Shown one piece after another: positions 22,973 through 30,789 of a stretch of 64,000 bases of DNA. The notes beneath the pieces are model-generated. The model saw only the letters and a program-made list of their open reading frames with translations. It did no database searches and was not told the DNA's origin. The stretch is taken from NCBI GenBank assembly GCA_902773925.1, contig CACYGI010000007.1, positions 1-64,000 on the forward strand, given 5' to 3'. Made by a program: the position numbers and the translations under genes. This DNA comes from an uncultured Bacteroidia bacterium. Lineage in GTDB: Bacteria > Bacteroidota > Bacteroidia > Bacteroidales > UBA932. Numbering within the stretch: position 1 is the first letter of the stretch; the number at the start of each line of letters is the position of its first letter.

Positions 22973-23055
22973 CCTATCGTCCCGAAAACAGGGACGATGG
23001 GCGCGAAAATGGCCGTTTTTGTACCTATCGTCCCTAAAAATGGGACGGTAGGTAC
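22973..23055. repeat. Pair of related long hairpins
   Basis: Hairpin 1: CCTATCGTCCC (22973-22983) with GGGACGATGGG (22991-23001), 7-nt loop. Hairpin 2: GTACCTATCGTCCC (23021-23034) with GGGACGGTAGGTAC (23042-23055), 7-nt loop; both have one G-T pair. The arms share CCTATCGTCCC. They lie between the TfoX-N gene and the end of the tRNA-Lys transcript. Confidence 0.75.
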
Positions 23056-23128
23056 GCTTACATACTGATTGTGCGGGGAAGGGCCGGAGCAGGACCGGGG
23101 ACGTGCCGAGGCAGCGGGAAGTGGGCAG

Positions 23129-23160
23129 AAAAAAGGAAGGTAACCGCGAGGTTACCTTCC
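23129..23160 (-). terminator. Terminator of tRNA-Lys
   Basis: Perfect 11-bp stem GGAAGGTAACC/GGTTACCTTCC (23135-23145 and 23150-23160) with a 4-nt loop, followed on the minus strand by TTTTTT. It starts three bases after the tRNA 3' end. Confidence 0.92.
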
Positions 23161-23163
23161 CGG

Positions 23164-23236
23164 TGCTCCCTTAGGGGCTCGAACCCTAGACACCCTGATT
23201 AAGAGTCAGGTGCTCTACCAACTGAGCTAAGGAAGC
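23164..23236 (-). tRNA. tRNA-Lys (anticodon CTT)
   Basis: On the minus strand the 73-nt cloverleaf starts GCTTCCT and ends AGGGAGC plus discriminator A. The D-arm AGCTCAGTTGG is standard. The anticodon stem CCTGA/TCAGG holds the loop CTCTTAA, with anticodon CTT. The T-arm contains GGTTCGAGCCC. CC but no complete CCA follows, so the tail is added later. A strong terminator follows immediately. Confidence 0.97.
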
Positions 23237-23350
23237 ATTGCCCTTTTGGTTTGGGACTGCAAATGTAGATATATTTTTTTTCTGTGCAAACAAAAAAACT
23301 GATTTTTTGTGCGCTTTTGTTAAATTTGCAGGACAAGTCCGACCTTGAAA

Positions 23351-25378
23351 ATGAAAAAATACAGACCATATATCGCATTTGCCGTCACCGCGCTGGTGAT
23401 GATACTCTTCTTCCCATCGACCGGAAGGTTCAACTACCACTACCAGAAGGGGCACCCGTGGGTGTACGAGGACCTTGTCGCCCGCATCGACTTCCCGATC
23501 CTCAAGACCAGCGAGGAGATCCTCTCCGAGATGGAGAAGCGCTCCTCCGAGATAGTCTCCTGCTACAACTACGACGATGACGTCCGCAAGGCGCAGATCG
23601 CAGCGCTTAACCGCAGCGAAGATATTCCGGAGGCTATATTGAAGCAGGCCATAGACCTGATCTCTTCCACGTACGAAGTAGGCGTAGCCGCCGAATCCTC
23701 CGACCGGCTCGGTTCCGACCGCGTGATAATGGTCAAGCGCGGCAAGCGTATGAGCGAGGTCCCCGCGCAGGAAGTCTATTCGCTCGAGGCGGCCCGCATC
23801 CGCCTGCTCTCGGAGCTGCGTTACGCATTCCCCAAGTCGGACATAGACGAGATGGAAAGCCGCTTCTCGCTCACCGGATACATCGTTCCCAACCTCATCC
23901 TGGACGAGAGTATGACGCAGCTGATGCACGAAGAAGCCATCAAGCACATTTCCCCGACCAAGGGGATGATATACGACGGCCAGCTCATAGTCACCAAGGG
24001 CGAGTTGGTGACCGAGGACGTAGCCCAGCTGCTGGACTCCTACAAGGCCGAATATGAGAGCAACTTCAGGGGCGGGGGAGAGATCATCACCCTGCTGAGC
24101 CACATACTCCTTGTCATCGTGATGATGCTGATGCTCTACATAGCCGTTTACTGTGCGGGCAGCGGCATCCTTGAGGACTTCCGCAAGCTACTGTTCGTAT
24201 TGTTCATGGCCCTGGCGGTATTCCTGCTGACGGTATTCCTGGGCGAGTTCAACCGCCATTTCCTGCTGGCGTTCCCCTTCCCGGTACTGGCGCTCTACAT
24301 CGGCGCATTCTTCCGCCGCAACGTCACCGTGCCCCTCTACTGGATTATCCTGCTGCCGATGCTCGTGATGAGCGGCGAAGGCCTTCAGCTCTACCTGATC
24401 AACGCAGTATCCGGCGCGCTCGTGCTCGGCTCGCACGCAAGGTTCAACCGCGGATTCAGCCAGTTCATCAACGCCCTGGTAGTATTCGCCAGCGCCGCGA
24501 TCATATACTTCGCATTCCACGTCCTGTATTCGGGCGACGCCTGGGTATGGAACCGTTTCGCAGTGCTTGCAATGGCAGTTAACGGCATCTTCACCGTCAT
24601 AGCTTACCCGTTCGTATTCCTGATCGAGAGGATATTCGGATTTACGTCGCAGACGCGGATGTGGGAGCTGACCGACACCAACTCGACCGTCCTGCGCGAG
24701 CTTGCGCGGCGGGCGCCCGGCACCTTCCAGCACTGCCTGCAGGTAGCCAATCTGGCCGAAGACGCGGCGCGTGAAGTCGGCGCCGACCCGATGACCATCC
24801 GCGCAGGCGCGCTCTACCACGATATCGGCAAGATGGCCAATCCTCTCTGCTTCGTCGAGAACCAGGCCCGCGGCGCAGCGGATACCTATCACGCCGGCCT
24901 CACGCCCCAGCAGAGCGCGCACGACATAATCGCGCACGTGGATGACGGTCTGGCATTCGCCCGCAAATTCGGCCTTCCCGCAGAGATAAGCGCATTCATC
25001 AACTCGCATCACGGCACCTCGCTGACCAGGTATTTCTACGCCCAGTACTGCAATGCCGGCGGCGACCCCGAAGACAAGGCTGCATTCTCGTATCACGGCG
25101 TCCTGCCGCACACAAAGGAAGAAGCCATATTGATGATCGCCGACAGCGTGGAGGCTGCGTCCCGCACGCTGCCCGATTACGACGAGCAGAGCATCTCGAC
25201 GCTTGTCGATAAGATAGTCGAATCCAAGGTCAGCGACGGACAGCTTCAGGAATCGGATCTCTCGATCCGGGACATCTCCCTCGTCAAGGAGTCGCTCAAG
25301 CGTTCTTTGATGCAGATCTACCACAACCGCATCGCTTACCCCAGAGCGGAAGCAAAGCAAGAAGCAGGAGCAAAATAG
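23351..25378 (+). CDS. PgpH-type 7TM HD-domain phosphodiesterase
   Basis: A membrane protein of 675 residues. An N-terminal signal-anchor (IAFAVTALVMILFFP) leads to an extracytoplasmic 7TMR-HDED-like domain (to about residue 240). About seven transmembrane helices follow (245-440), then a cytoplasmic HD domain with QHC (His461), YHDIGKM (His490, Asp491) and SHHGTS. PgpH proteins hydrolyse cyclic di-AMP. ATG 23351 is preferred over the TTG at 23345. A -7 box TAAATTTG lies at 23321-23328. It is divergent from tRNA-Lys and its last 83 bp overlap the convergent lnt gene. Length and motifs fit an active enzyme. Confidence 0.9.
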   Translation: MKKYRPYIAFAVTALVMILFFPSTGRFNYHYQKGHPWVYEDLVARIDFPILKTSEEILSEMEKRSSEIVSCYNYDDDVRKAQIAALNRSEDIPEAILKQAIDLISSTYEVGVAAESSDRLGSDRVIMVKRGKRMSEVPAQEVYSLEAARIRLLSELRYAFPKSDIDEMESRFSLTGYIVPNLILDESMTQLMHEEAIKHISPTKGMIYDGQLIVTKGELVTEDVAQLLDSYKAEYESNFRGGGEIITLLSHILLVIVMMLMLYIAVYCAGSGILEDFRKLLFVLFMALAVFLLTVFLGEFNRHFLLAFPFPVLALYIGAFFRRNVTVPLYWIILLPMLVMSGEGLQLYLINAVSGALVLGSHARFNRGFSQFINALVVFASAAIIYFAFHVLYSGDAWVWNRFAVLAMAVNGIFTVIAYPFVFLIERIFGFTSQTRMWELTDTNSTVLRELARRAPGTFQHCLQVANLAEDAAREVGADPMTIRAGALYHDIGKMANPLCFVENQARGAADTYHAGLTPQQSAHDIIAHVDDGLAFARKFGLPAEISAFINSHHGTSLTRYFYAQYCNAGGDPEDKAAFSYHGVLPHTKEEAILMIADSVEAASRTLPDYDEQSISTLVDKIVESKVSDGQLQESDLSIRDISLVKESLKRSLMQIYHNRIAYPRAEAKQEAGAK

Positions 25379-26954
25379 GCCCGAGGATCGAAGCCGTGCG
25401 GCCTATGATATCCCCGTGACGTGAGAAGAACGTCACGTCGCTCCGGGCGTGCATCACCCCGAGCAGCGTCTCGCTGGTCCACCAGCCGGTATGGCTAAGT
25501 ACGTCGCCCCTCTGGTTGATAAATCCCGACATTCCGGTATTGGCGCACTGCACAACGTCGCGGCGGTTCTCTATGGCCCGCAGCGAGGCGAGGCGGAAAT
25601 GCTGCCGGTATCCGGGCGTGTCGCCCCACCAGCCGTCATTGGTAATGACAGCCAGAAGGTCGGCTCCGTCAGCAGCCGCCTGGCTCGAAAAATCCCCATA
25701 AGCCGAATCGTAGCATATCATCACGCCGAAGCGGTGGCCGTCCGCGCCCTGCAGGGCGATAATCCTGTCCATCCTGCCGTGACCGGTGGCCGCGCCCCCG
25801 AAGTACTCAATGATCGGAGCGAAAACGGAAATGATGCGCGGCATCGACTCTACGCCCGGGACGAGCTTCGCCTTGTGGTAATAGACGTAGGGGGCATTGA
25901 CTCCGGCCATAATGGCGCTGTTATAGACCTCGTACCAGCCCGAGGGTGTCTGCCGTGCCGTGCGCGAAGGACGCGGTCCTGCGGGCAGCTGCCGGATGGT
26001 CCGCGAGCCGAGCACCATCGTAAGCTCCGGCCGAGTGGCCAGAAATGCGCTGTAAGCCTGCCACGAAGGACTATTGTAGGGATGGTCGATGTCTATGCTG
26101 TAGGTAAATGTCTCAGGAGTGATAAGGTAGCGCGTGTCGGGCGTCAGGGCGCCTTCGGCCTGCGAAAGCAGCTGCTCGTCCAGACGCGCCTGCGGGACGA
26201 TGCCGTACTTCATAAACGGATCGACGTTGGGCTGGACGGCCAGCACCTCGACCGGCTCGCCATTCTCCTGCCAGCTGTGATAGCGGATGAGCGAGAGCAG
26301 CGCGGGGACCAGGATGAAGCACGATGCGGCGATGCCAAATGCGCGGAGGGCCTTCGCACGGTGCTCGGCTGCGGCGCGGATGGCAGCAAATACCAGAAGG
26401 CCGCCGGCGAGGATCCACAACGAACCACCTAGCGGACCGGTGACTTCATACCACTGCGCCAGGCGCGGAGCCGTAGCCAGCGCGTGCCCCAGAATCAGCC
26501 AGGGCCACGAAAGCTCGACCTCGCAGTAGCAGTGCTCCCATCCCAGCCAGAGCGCTATGAAAAACACGTAGGGCAGGGCGTTGAGCACCCCGGCCCGGCG
26601 AGGAAACGCCTCGGCAGCCTTGATGGCCCAGGAGCGCGTAAGCCGCAAAAGGGCGAAGATCACGCTCATCTGGATGGTATTGGCCGTCAGGGCGGCGATG
26701 GCTCCGGCCGGCGAGACATTCCATACCCACCAGGTGGTGGCGATATTGAAAAGCAGGAACGCCGCAAACCCGTACCACCAACCGCGGCGCAGGCCGCCGG
26801 TGCGGATCGTATGCTCCAGAAGGAACAGCGGTGCGAATGAAAGGACTGCCAGGAAACCCGTCCCCGGAATGAGGAACGGCACTGAGGCGAGGACGGCAAA
26901 AAGTATAACGAATAGCCAGGCGGCTGATTTGGGATTACGTAGATTCATCGTCAT
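25296..26954 (-). CDS. lnt: Apolipoprotein N-acyltransferase
   Basis: A protein of 552 residues. Multiple N-terminal membrane helices (to about 230) are followed by a nitrilase-like domain with the catalytic Glu281 in ITPETFTYS, a lysine in HKAKLVPGVE, and Cys414 in VMICYDSAYGD, then NDGWWGDTPGYRQHFRLASLRAIE. It adds the third acyl chain to lipoproteins in the inner membrane, consistent with the many lipoproteins here. ATG 26954 is used; a longer open frame to 27446 runs over the LysE gene and is rejected. TATCTTTG (minus, 26990-26983) lies 29 bp upstream. Confidence 0.93.
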   Translation of the reverse strand: MTMNLRNPKSAAWLFVILFAVLASVPFLIPGTGFLAVLSFAPLFLLEHTIRTGGLRRGWWYGFAAFLLFNIATTWWVWNVSPAGAIAALTANTIQMSVIFALLRLTRSWAIKAAEAFPRRAGVLNALPYVFFIALWLGWEHCYCEVELSWPWLILGHALATAPRLAQWYEVTGPLGGSLWILAGGLLVFAAIRAAAEHRAKALRAFGIAASCFILVPALLSLIRYHSWQENGEPVEVLAVQPNVDPFMKYGIVPQARLDEQLLSQAEGALTPDTRYLITPETFTYSIDIDHPYNSPSWQAYSAFLATRPELTMVLGSRTIRQLPAGPRPSRTARQTPSGWYEVYNSAIMAGVNAPYVYYHKAKLVPGVESMPRIISVFAPIIEYFGGAATGHGRMDRIIALQGADGHRFGVMICYDSAYGDFSSQAAADGADLLAVITNDGWWGDTPGYRQHFRLASLRAIENRRDVVQCANTGMSGFINQRGDVLSHTGWWTSETLLGVMHARSDVTFFSRHGDIIGRTASILGPILLLLLALLPLWGKRCGCGRSASKNA

Positions 26955-27032
26955 TGGCCTGCAAAAATTGTAGCAGGCTCCACAAAGATAGAGAGAATTT
27001 TCTTTAACTTTGCAACGATATAGACTCGGGCG

Positions 27033-27674
27033 ATGATAATAGACTTTTTCAAGGCTGTGGCTGTAGGGCTGGCGGGTTCGATTCCGCTCGGGCCAATCGG
27101 TGTGCTCTGCATCCAGAAGACCATCAGCAAGGGCAAGTGGTCCGGCATTTCGCTGGGCATCGGAACGGCCTTCTCGGATATGATCTATGCGATCCTGGCG
27201 CTCTTCTCGCTGGCATTCATCAACGACTTCATCGATCAGAACCGCATCGCCGTGATTCTCGCCGGCGGCGTGATCATCACCGCATTCGGCGTGAGCATCA
27301 TATTCAAGAACCCCATCAAGCAGATGCGCCATCCCAAGCCGATGCGCAAGTCCGGCTATATCACGGACGGCCTGCAGGGTTTCCTGATGGCCATCACCAA
27401 TCCCGGCGCGATGGTCCTGCTGCTGAGCCTCTTCACCTTCGTCCATTTCAATCCTGCGACTTTGGACAGCCCCCTCGCGGCCGTCGTACTCCCGCTGGGC
27501 GTCATCACTGGCTGCGTCATCTGGTGGTACATCCTGTGCTCATTTATCAACCGCTTCCGCAATAAATTCCGGATCCGGCATCTGTTGCTGCTCAACCGCC
27601 TTTGCGGTATAGCAATAGCCGCCTTCGGCGTAGTGGCGATCGCCGGCGGCCTCTATTCCTGGTTAGCCGTATAA
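27033..27674 (+). CDS. LysE-family amino acid exporter
   Basis: A protein of 213 residues with six predicted membrane helices and family marks: GLAGSIPLGPIGVLCIQKTIS near the N-terminus, GIGTAFSDMIYAILALFS, and ITNPGAMVLLLSLFTFV. LysE/RhtB-type carriers export amino acids by proton exchange; the substrate cannot be told from sequence. A -7 box TAACTTTG at 27005-27012 gives a leader of about 14 nt. The sirtuin gene follows 11 bp after the stop, so the two are probably co-transcribed. Confidence 0.9.
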   Translation: MIIDFFKAVAVGLAGSIPLGPIGVLCIQKTISKGKWSGISLGIGTAFSDMIYAILALFSLAFINDFIDQNRIAVILAGGVIITAFGVSIIFKNPIKQMRHPKPMRKSGYITDGLQGFLMAITNPGAMVLLLSLFTFVHFNPATLDSPLAAVVLPLGVITGCVIWWYILCSFINRFRNKFRIRHLLLLNRLCGIAIAAFGVVAIAGGLYSWLAV

Positions 27675-27685
27675 AAAGTCCAAAT

Positions 27686-28396
27686 ATGAAGAAGCAGAAA
27701 TTGGTCGTTCTTTCAGGTGCGGGAGTAAGCGCCGAGAGCGGCATCAAGACCTATCGCGACAATGACGGACTCTGGGAGAATTATCCCGTGGAGCAGGTAG
27801 CTTCGATCGAGGGATGGTACCACGACAAGGCCCTGATGCTCAAATTCTACAATGAGCGCCGCCGCCAGCTGGCCACTGCCAGCCCCAACCGCGCGCACGA
27901 GATAATCGCCTCTTTGGAGCACTGGTTTGACGTGGTGGTCGTGACGCAGAACGTAGATAACCTGCACGAGCGTGCCGGCAGCACCAATGTCATTCACCTG
28001 CACGGCGAACTGACCAAGGCAAGGCCCGAGGACCGCGACCCGGAGGTGGACGGCGACCGCGGCGTGGTGGATATCGGCTACCGGGACCTGAATCCTGGAG
28101 ATAAGGATTCACGCGGCGTGCAGATGCGCCCGCACATCGTATGGTTCGGAGAGGCGGTGCCGATGATCGAGAAGGCGGCGCGCGAGGTCGCGCAGGCGGA
28201 TATCCTGCTTATCATAGGTACCTCGCTGGTGGTCTATCCGGCCGCGGGACTGGTCCGCTATGCGCGGGCTGAGACCCCGGTCTATGTCATCGATCCCAAG
28301 CCTGTCTCGCTCTACGGAGGCAATATAACCCAGATCCAGGAGCCTGCCACCGTCGGGATGGCCCGGTTCCGGGAGATGATAATTCCTGTCGAATAA
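27686..28396 (+). CDS. Sirtuin-type NAD-dependent protein deacylase without zinc cysteines
   Basis: A protein of 236 residues with the sirtuin marks VVLSGAGVSAESGIKTYRD, TQNVDNLHERAG, the catalytic HLHGEL and IGTSLVVYPAAG. The region between HGEL and RPHIVWFGE, which normally binds zinc through four cysteines, contains none. FYNERRRQL has the Tyr-x-x-Arg pair typical of desuccinylases (class III). It should remove acetyl or succinyl groups from lysines, using NAD. The ATG at 27686 is chosen to match the family start; the frame opens earlier inside the LysE gene. Confidence 0.9.
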   Translation: MKKQKLVVLSGAGVSAESGIKTYRDNDGLWENYPVEQVASIEGWYHDKALMLKFYNERRRQLATASPNRAHEIIASLEHWFDVVVVTQNVDNLHERAGSTNVIHLHGELTKARPEDRDPEVDGDRGVVDIGYRDLNPGDKDSRGVQMRPHIVWFGEAVPMIEKAAREVAQADILLIIGTSLVVYPAAGLVRYARAETPVYVIDPKPVSLYGGNITQIQEPATVGMARFREMIIPVE

Positions 28397-28401
28397 TCAG
28401 G

Positions 28402-29397
28402 CTATTTTTCGGCTACGTACATCGTCGTGTGCCAGACCCCCGTGGCCTTGATGATGTCGGCTGACTTGTAGTAGCGGTCGCGGCCGCTGGGCAGGCCGTC
28501 CGAGGCCGTGCGGTTGAGAGAGTAGGGGTCATACACCTCGAAATACACTCCGCTGCTTGTCTGGACATATCCCTTGACCACCAGGAAATGCCCCCAGCCC
28601 GTACCCTGCGTCGTGTAGAACTTGCCGACGCGTCCGTCAGCGCCTCCGGCGGAAATATAATACATATCCAGACAGAGGATGGCGATGTTGCCGTTGTCCA
28701 TCTCGGAGATAAGGGAGCTCTCGGTGATATAGGCGCTGTGCCACTTGATCTTCTTGATATTCATATAGGAGGTGATATCGGAGGTGTACCACCAGCCGCC
28801 GTTGTTGAAGAAGGTATCGCGGGCTTCACGGGCCTTGAGCTGCAGGGAACCGTCGTACCAGTTGCAGGCCATCGTGACGGAGGAAGGGCCGCAGTTGACG
28901 CCGGAGCAGTTGCCGGTGTTGCCCTGGTCTATATACCACTCGTACGGACGGTCGTTGCTGACCCAGCGGGTGACCTTGCCGCTGATGCCCCACTGCTCTG
29001 CAAACTCCGGCTTAGTCTTGCCGTACTGACGGATCTCTATGCTCTTTGACTTGCTCGAGCCGTATTTGATGCTGACCGTGGTGGCGCGCGTCACGCCGGT
29101 AGTGTTATTCTGAAGCGAGAAATGCACGAAACCTGCATCGGACCCGCCGATCGAAGCGACGCTCACCCATTCGACATTGGCAGGCACGCTGGCCGTGTAT
29201 GTGGTGCCGGAGGAAGGCGTCACATAGACTGCGAACTCGCTATCGGTGGCGTAGCGCACGAATGACGAGCAGTCCAGGGTAACGTTGGCGTCCTTGTCAT
29301 CATCCGGAGTAACGGGGGTGGGAATGATCTCCTTGTCGCAGGCTGCAAATGTCAGAAGGGCTGCGAGAGAGAGTACGAGATAACCTTTGGTCTTCAT
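28402..29397 (-). CDS. Lipoprotein with BACON domain and C39-like peptidase domain
   Basis: A protein of 331 residues. The lipoprotein signal ends LTFAAC, with Cys20 lipidated. Residues 38-128 form a BACON-type beta sandwich (VTLDCSSFVRYATDSEFAVYV, IEIRQYG). The C-terminal part is papain-like, of the peptidase C39_2 type: NCGPSSVTMACNWYDG with Cys169 as likely nucleophile, GWGHFLVVKGY histidine, and FEVYDPYS aspartate. The combination suggests a surface cysteine protease anchored to the envelope. A promoter at 29423-29453 precedes it. It is convergent with the sirtuin gene, 5 bp away. Confidence 0.85.
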   Translation of the reverse strand: MKTKGYLVLSLAALLTFAACDKEIIPTPVTPDDDKDANVTLDCSSFVRYATDSEFAVYVTPSSGTTYTASVPANVEWVSVASIGGSDAGFVHFSLQNNTTGVTRATTVSIKYGSSKSKSIEIRQYGKTKPEFAEQWGISGKVTRWVSNDRPYEWYIDQGNTGNCSGVNCGPSSVTMACNWYDGSLQLKAREARDTFFNNGGWWYTSDITSYMNIKKIKWHSAYITESSLISEMDNGNIAILCLDMYYISAGGADGRVGKFYTTQGTGWGHFLVVKGYVQTSSGVYFEVYDPYSLNRTASDGLPSGRDRYYKSADIIKATGVWHTTMYVAEK

Positions 29398-29422
29398 AGT
29401 CGGGCGGTCATTTTAAAGCACG

Positions 29423-29453
29423 CTAAGGTAGCAATTGTGCGCCATAAAACAAA
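29423..29453 (-). promoter_or_regulatory. Promoter of the BACON/C39 lipoprotein gene
   Basis: On the minus strand TTTG (29453-29450), 19 bp spacer, TACCTTAG (29430-29423), one mismatch in the -7 box. The leader is about 20 nt. Confidence 0.65.
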
Positions 29454-29491
29454 TATTGAACTGTCACCGGAATAGTCAAAAGTCACTCTTT

Positions 29492-29522
29492 TTTGAGTTT
29501 TGGTGTTTTTTTAGTAGTTTCG
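29492..29522 (+). promoter_or_regulatory. Promoter of tRNA-Arg
   Basis: TTTG (29492-29495), 19 bp spacer, TAGTTTCG (29515-29522), one mismatch in the -7 box, 17 bp before the mature tRNA. Confidence 0.65.
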
Positions 29523-29539
29523 CATCGCTTTTGAGCGAT

Positions 29540-29613
29540 GGTTCCGTAGCTCAGTTGGATAGAGCAACAGCCTTCTAAGCTGTGGGTCTCGGGTTCGAAT
29601 CCCGACGGAATCA
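29540..29613 (+). tRNA. tRNA-Arg (anticodon TCT)
   Basis: The 74-nt cloverleaf begins GGTTCCG and ends CGGAATC plus discriminator A. The D-arm is AGCTCAGTTGGATAGAGC. The anticodon stem ACAGC/GCTGT holds the loop CTTCTAA with anticodon TCT. The T-arm contains GGGTTCGAATCCC. CCA is not encoded. The S66 peptidase gene begins 27 bp downstream, so tRNA and mRNA may share a transcript. Confidence 0.97.
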
Positions 29614-29640
29614 CTTCTTTTTTATCAATCCGTAAAAGGG

Positions 29641-30702
29641 ATGAATCTCCTTCGCAGATTTACTTTCAGTGCACTCCTGCTGCTTTGCCTGGGCCTGGCA
29701 GCATCGGCGGCGCAGCCCAAGGTCCGCGGCGGCAACGTGATGCCTCCGGCGCTGCGTCCGGGCGACCGCATCGCAATCGTGGAGCCGGCATACAGACTCG
29801 ACAGTCTCAAGATAGCGCAGGCCGCAGGCCTGATCGAGAGCTGGGGATTCGAGCCCGTCATCGGGGAGAACGTCGGCGGCAGCTGGAACGGCTGCTATTC
29901 GGGCACTCCGCAGGAGCGTGCGGCGGATCTCAACCGGGCCCTGGAAGATGACAGCATCAAGGCCATCCTCTGCACGCGCGGGGGTTACGGCGCCATCCAT
30001 CTCCTGCCTCTGGTGGATATGTTGCTTCTCAAGGCTCATCCCAAGTGGATAATCGGCTACAGCGATATCACCACGCTGCACAGTATGGCCGTCTGCTCGG
30101 GCGTAATGTCCCTGCACGGAGTAATGTGCGGCAGCCTGGCCTCGGGCGAAGGCCGCGACATCTCGGCGCAGCTCTTGCGTGAGATCATCACCGGGCAGGC
30201 CCTGCCGCAGTACATCGTTCCCGCCCATCCCTGCAATATAGAGGGCGAGGCGCGCGGCACCCTGGTCGGGGGCAATATCTGCACTTTCGACCCCCTCTAC
30301 GGCAGCGGTCAGGACTTCCTCGAAGGGGATGACCTGATCCTCTTCATAGAGGAGGTGGGGGAGCACCTGCACCGGCTCGACCGCCTGTTCAACAGCCTTA
30401 TGCTTCGCGGGGTTCTCGGCCGCTGCCGGGGCGTGATTCTCGGTGATTTCGAAGACTGTCCGCCGAAGGATGAAGATCCCGCCGAAGGCGACGTGATGGC
30501 CGCGAGCGTCGAGGAGCTCTACTCGAAGTATCTGCAGCCGCTCGGGATTCCGCTCTGCTGCGGCCTGCATTCCGGTCACGGAGATGACAATTTCCCGCTG
30601 ATAATGGGCGCGCCTGTGCTGCTGCAGGTCTCGGCCGAAGGCTCGCGCATCACCTTCTGTCCTAAGCAGGATTCGCCCCGCCACATATTCTATACAGACT
30701 GA
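29641..30702 (+). CDS. LD-carboxypeptidase, peptidase family S66
   Basis: A protein of 353 residues with a signal peptide (SALLLLCLGLAASAAQ). S66 motifs are present: RPGDRIAIVEPA, TRGGYGAIHLL, catalytic Ser141 in IIGYSDITTLH, a Glu in FIEEVGEHLHRLDR, and the His in LHSGHGDDN. These enzymes trim the terminal D-alanine from tetrapeptides of peptidoglycan, usually in recycling. Here the signal peptide places it in the periplasm, where it would act on wall fragments. The gene is monocistronic behind tRNA-Arg. Confidence 0.92.
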   Translation: MNLLRRFTFSALLLLCLGLAASAAQPKVRGGNVMPPALRPGDRIAIVEPAYRLDSLKIAQAAGLIESWGFEPVIGENVGGSWNGCYSGTPQERAADLNRALEDDSIKAILCTRGGYGAIHLLPLVDMLLLKAHPKWIIGYSDITTLHSMAVCSGVMSLHGVMCGSLASGEGRDISAQLLREIITGQALPQYIVPAHPCNIEGEARGTLVGGNICTFDPLYGSGQDFLEGDDLILFIEEVGEHLHRLDRLFNSLMLRGVLGRCRGVILGDFEDCPPKDEDPAEGDVMAASVEELYSKYLQPLGIPLCCGLHSGHGDDNFPLIMGAPVLLQVSAEGSRITFCPKQDSPRHIFYTD

Positions 30703-30789
30703 CCTGCCATTTTGTCGCACGCGCCGCGGCTGGTATTCTTTTTTTGTCCAAAGGGCTTTCGCAAAACGAAACAATAAAGACAAAAAGAT

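Noticed and set aside
22639..23037. 132-codon plus-strand frame opposite the TfoX-N gene
   Set aside because: It runs through the long hairpins and lacks a domain; TfoX-N on the other strand is clear.
26955..27446. N-terminal extension of the lnt frame
   Set aside because: It reads through the LysE gene in antisense and lacks membrane character; the lnt family start matches ATG 26954.
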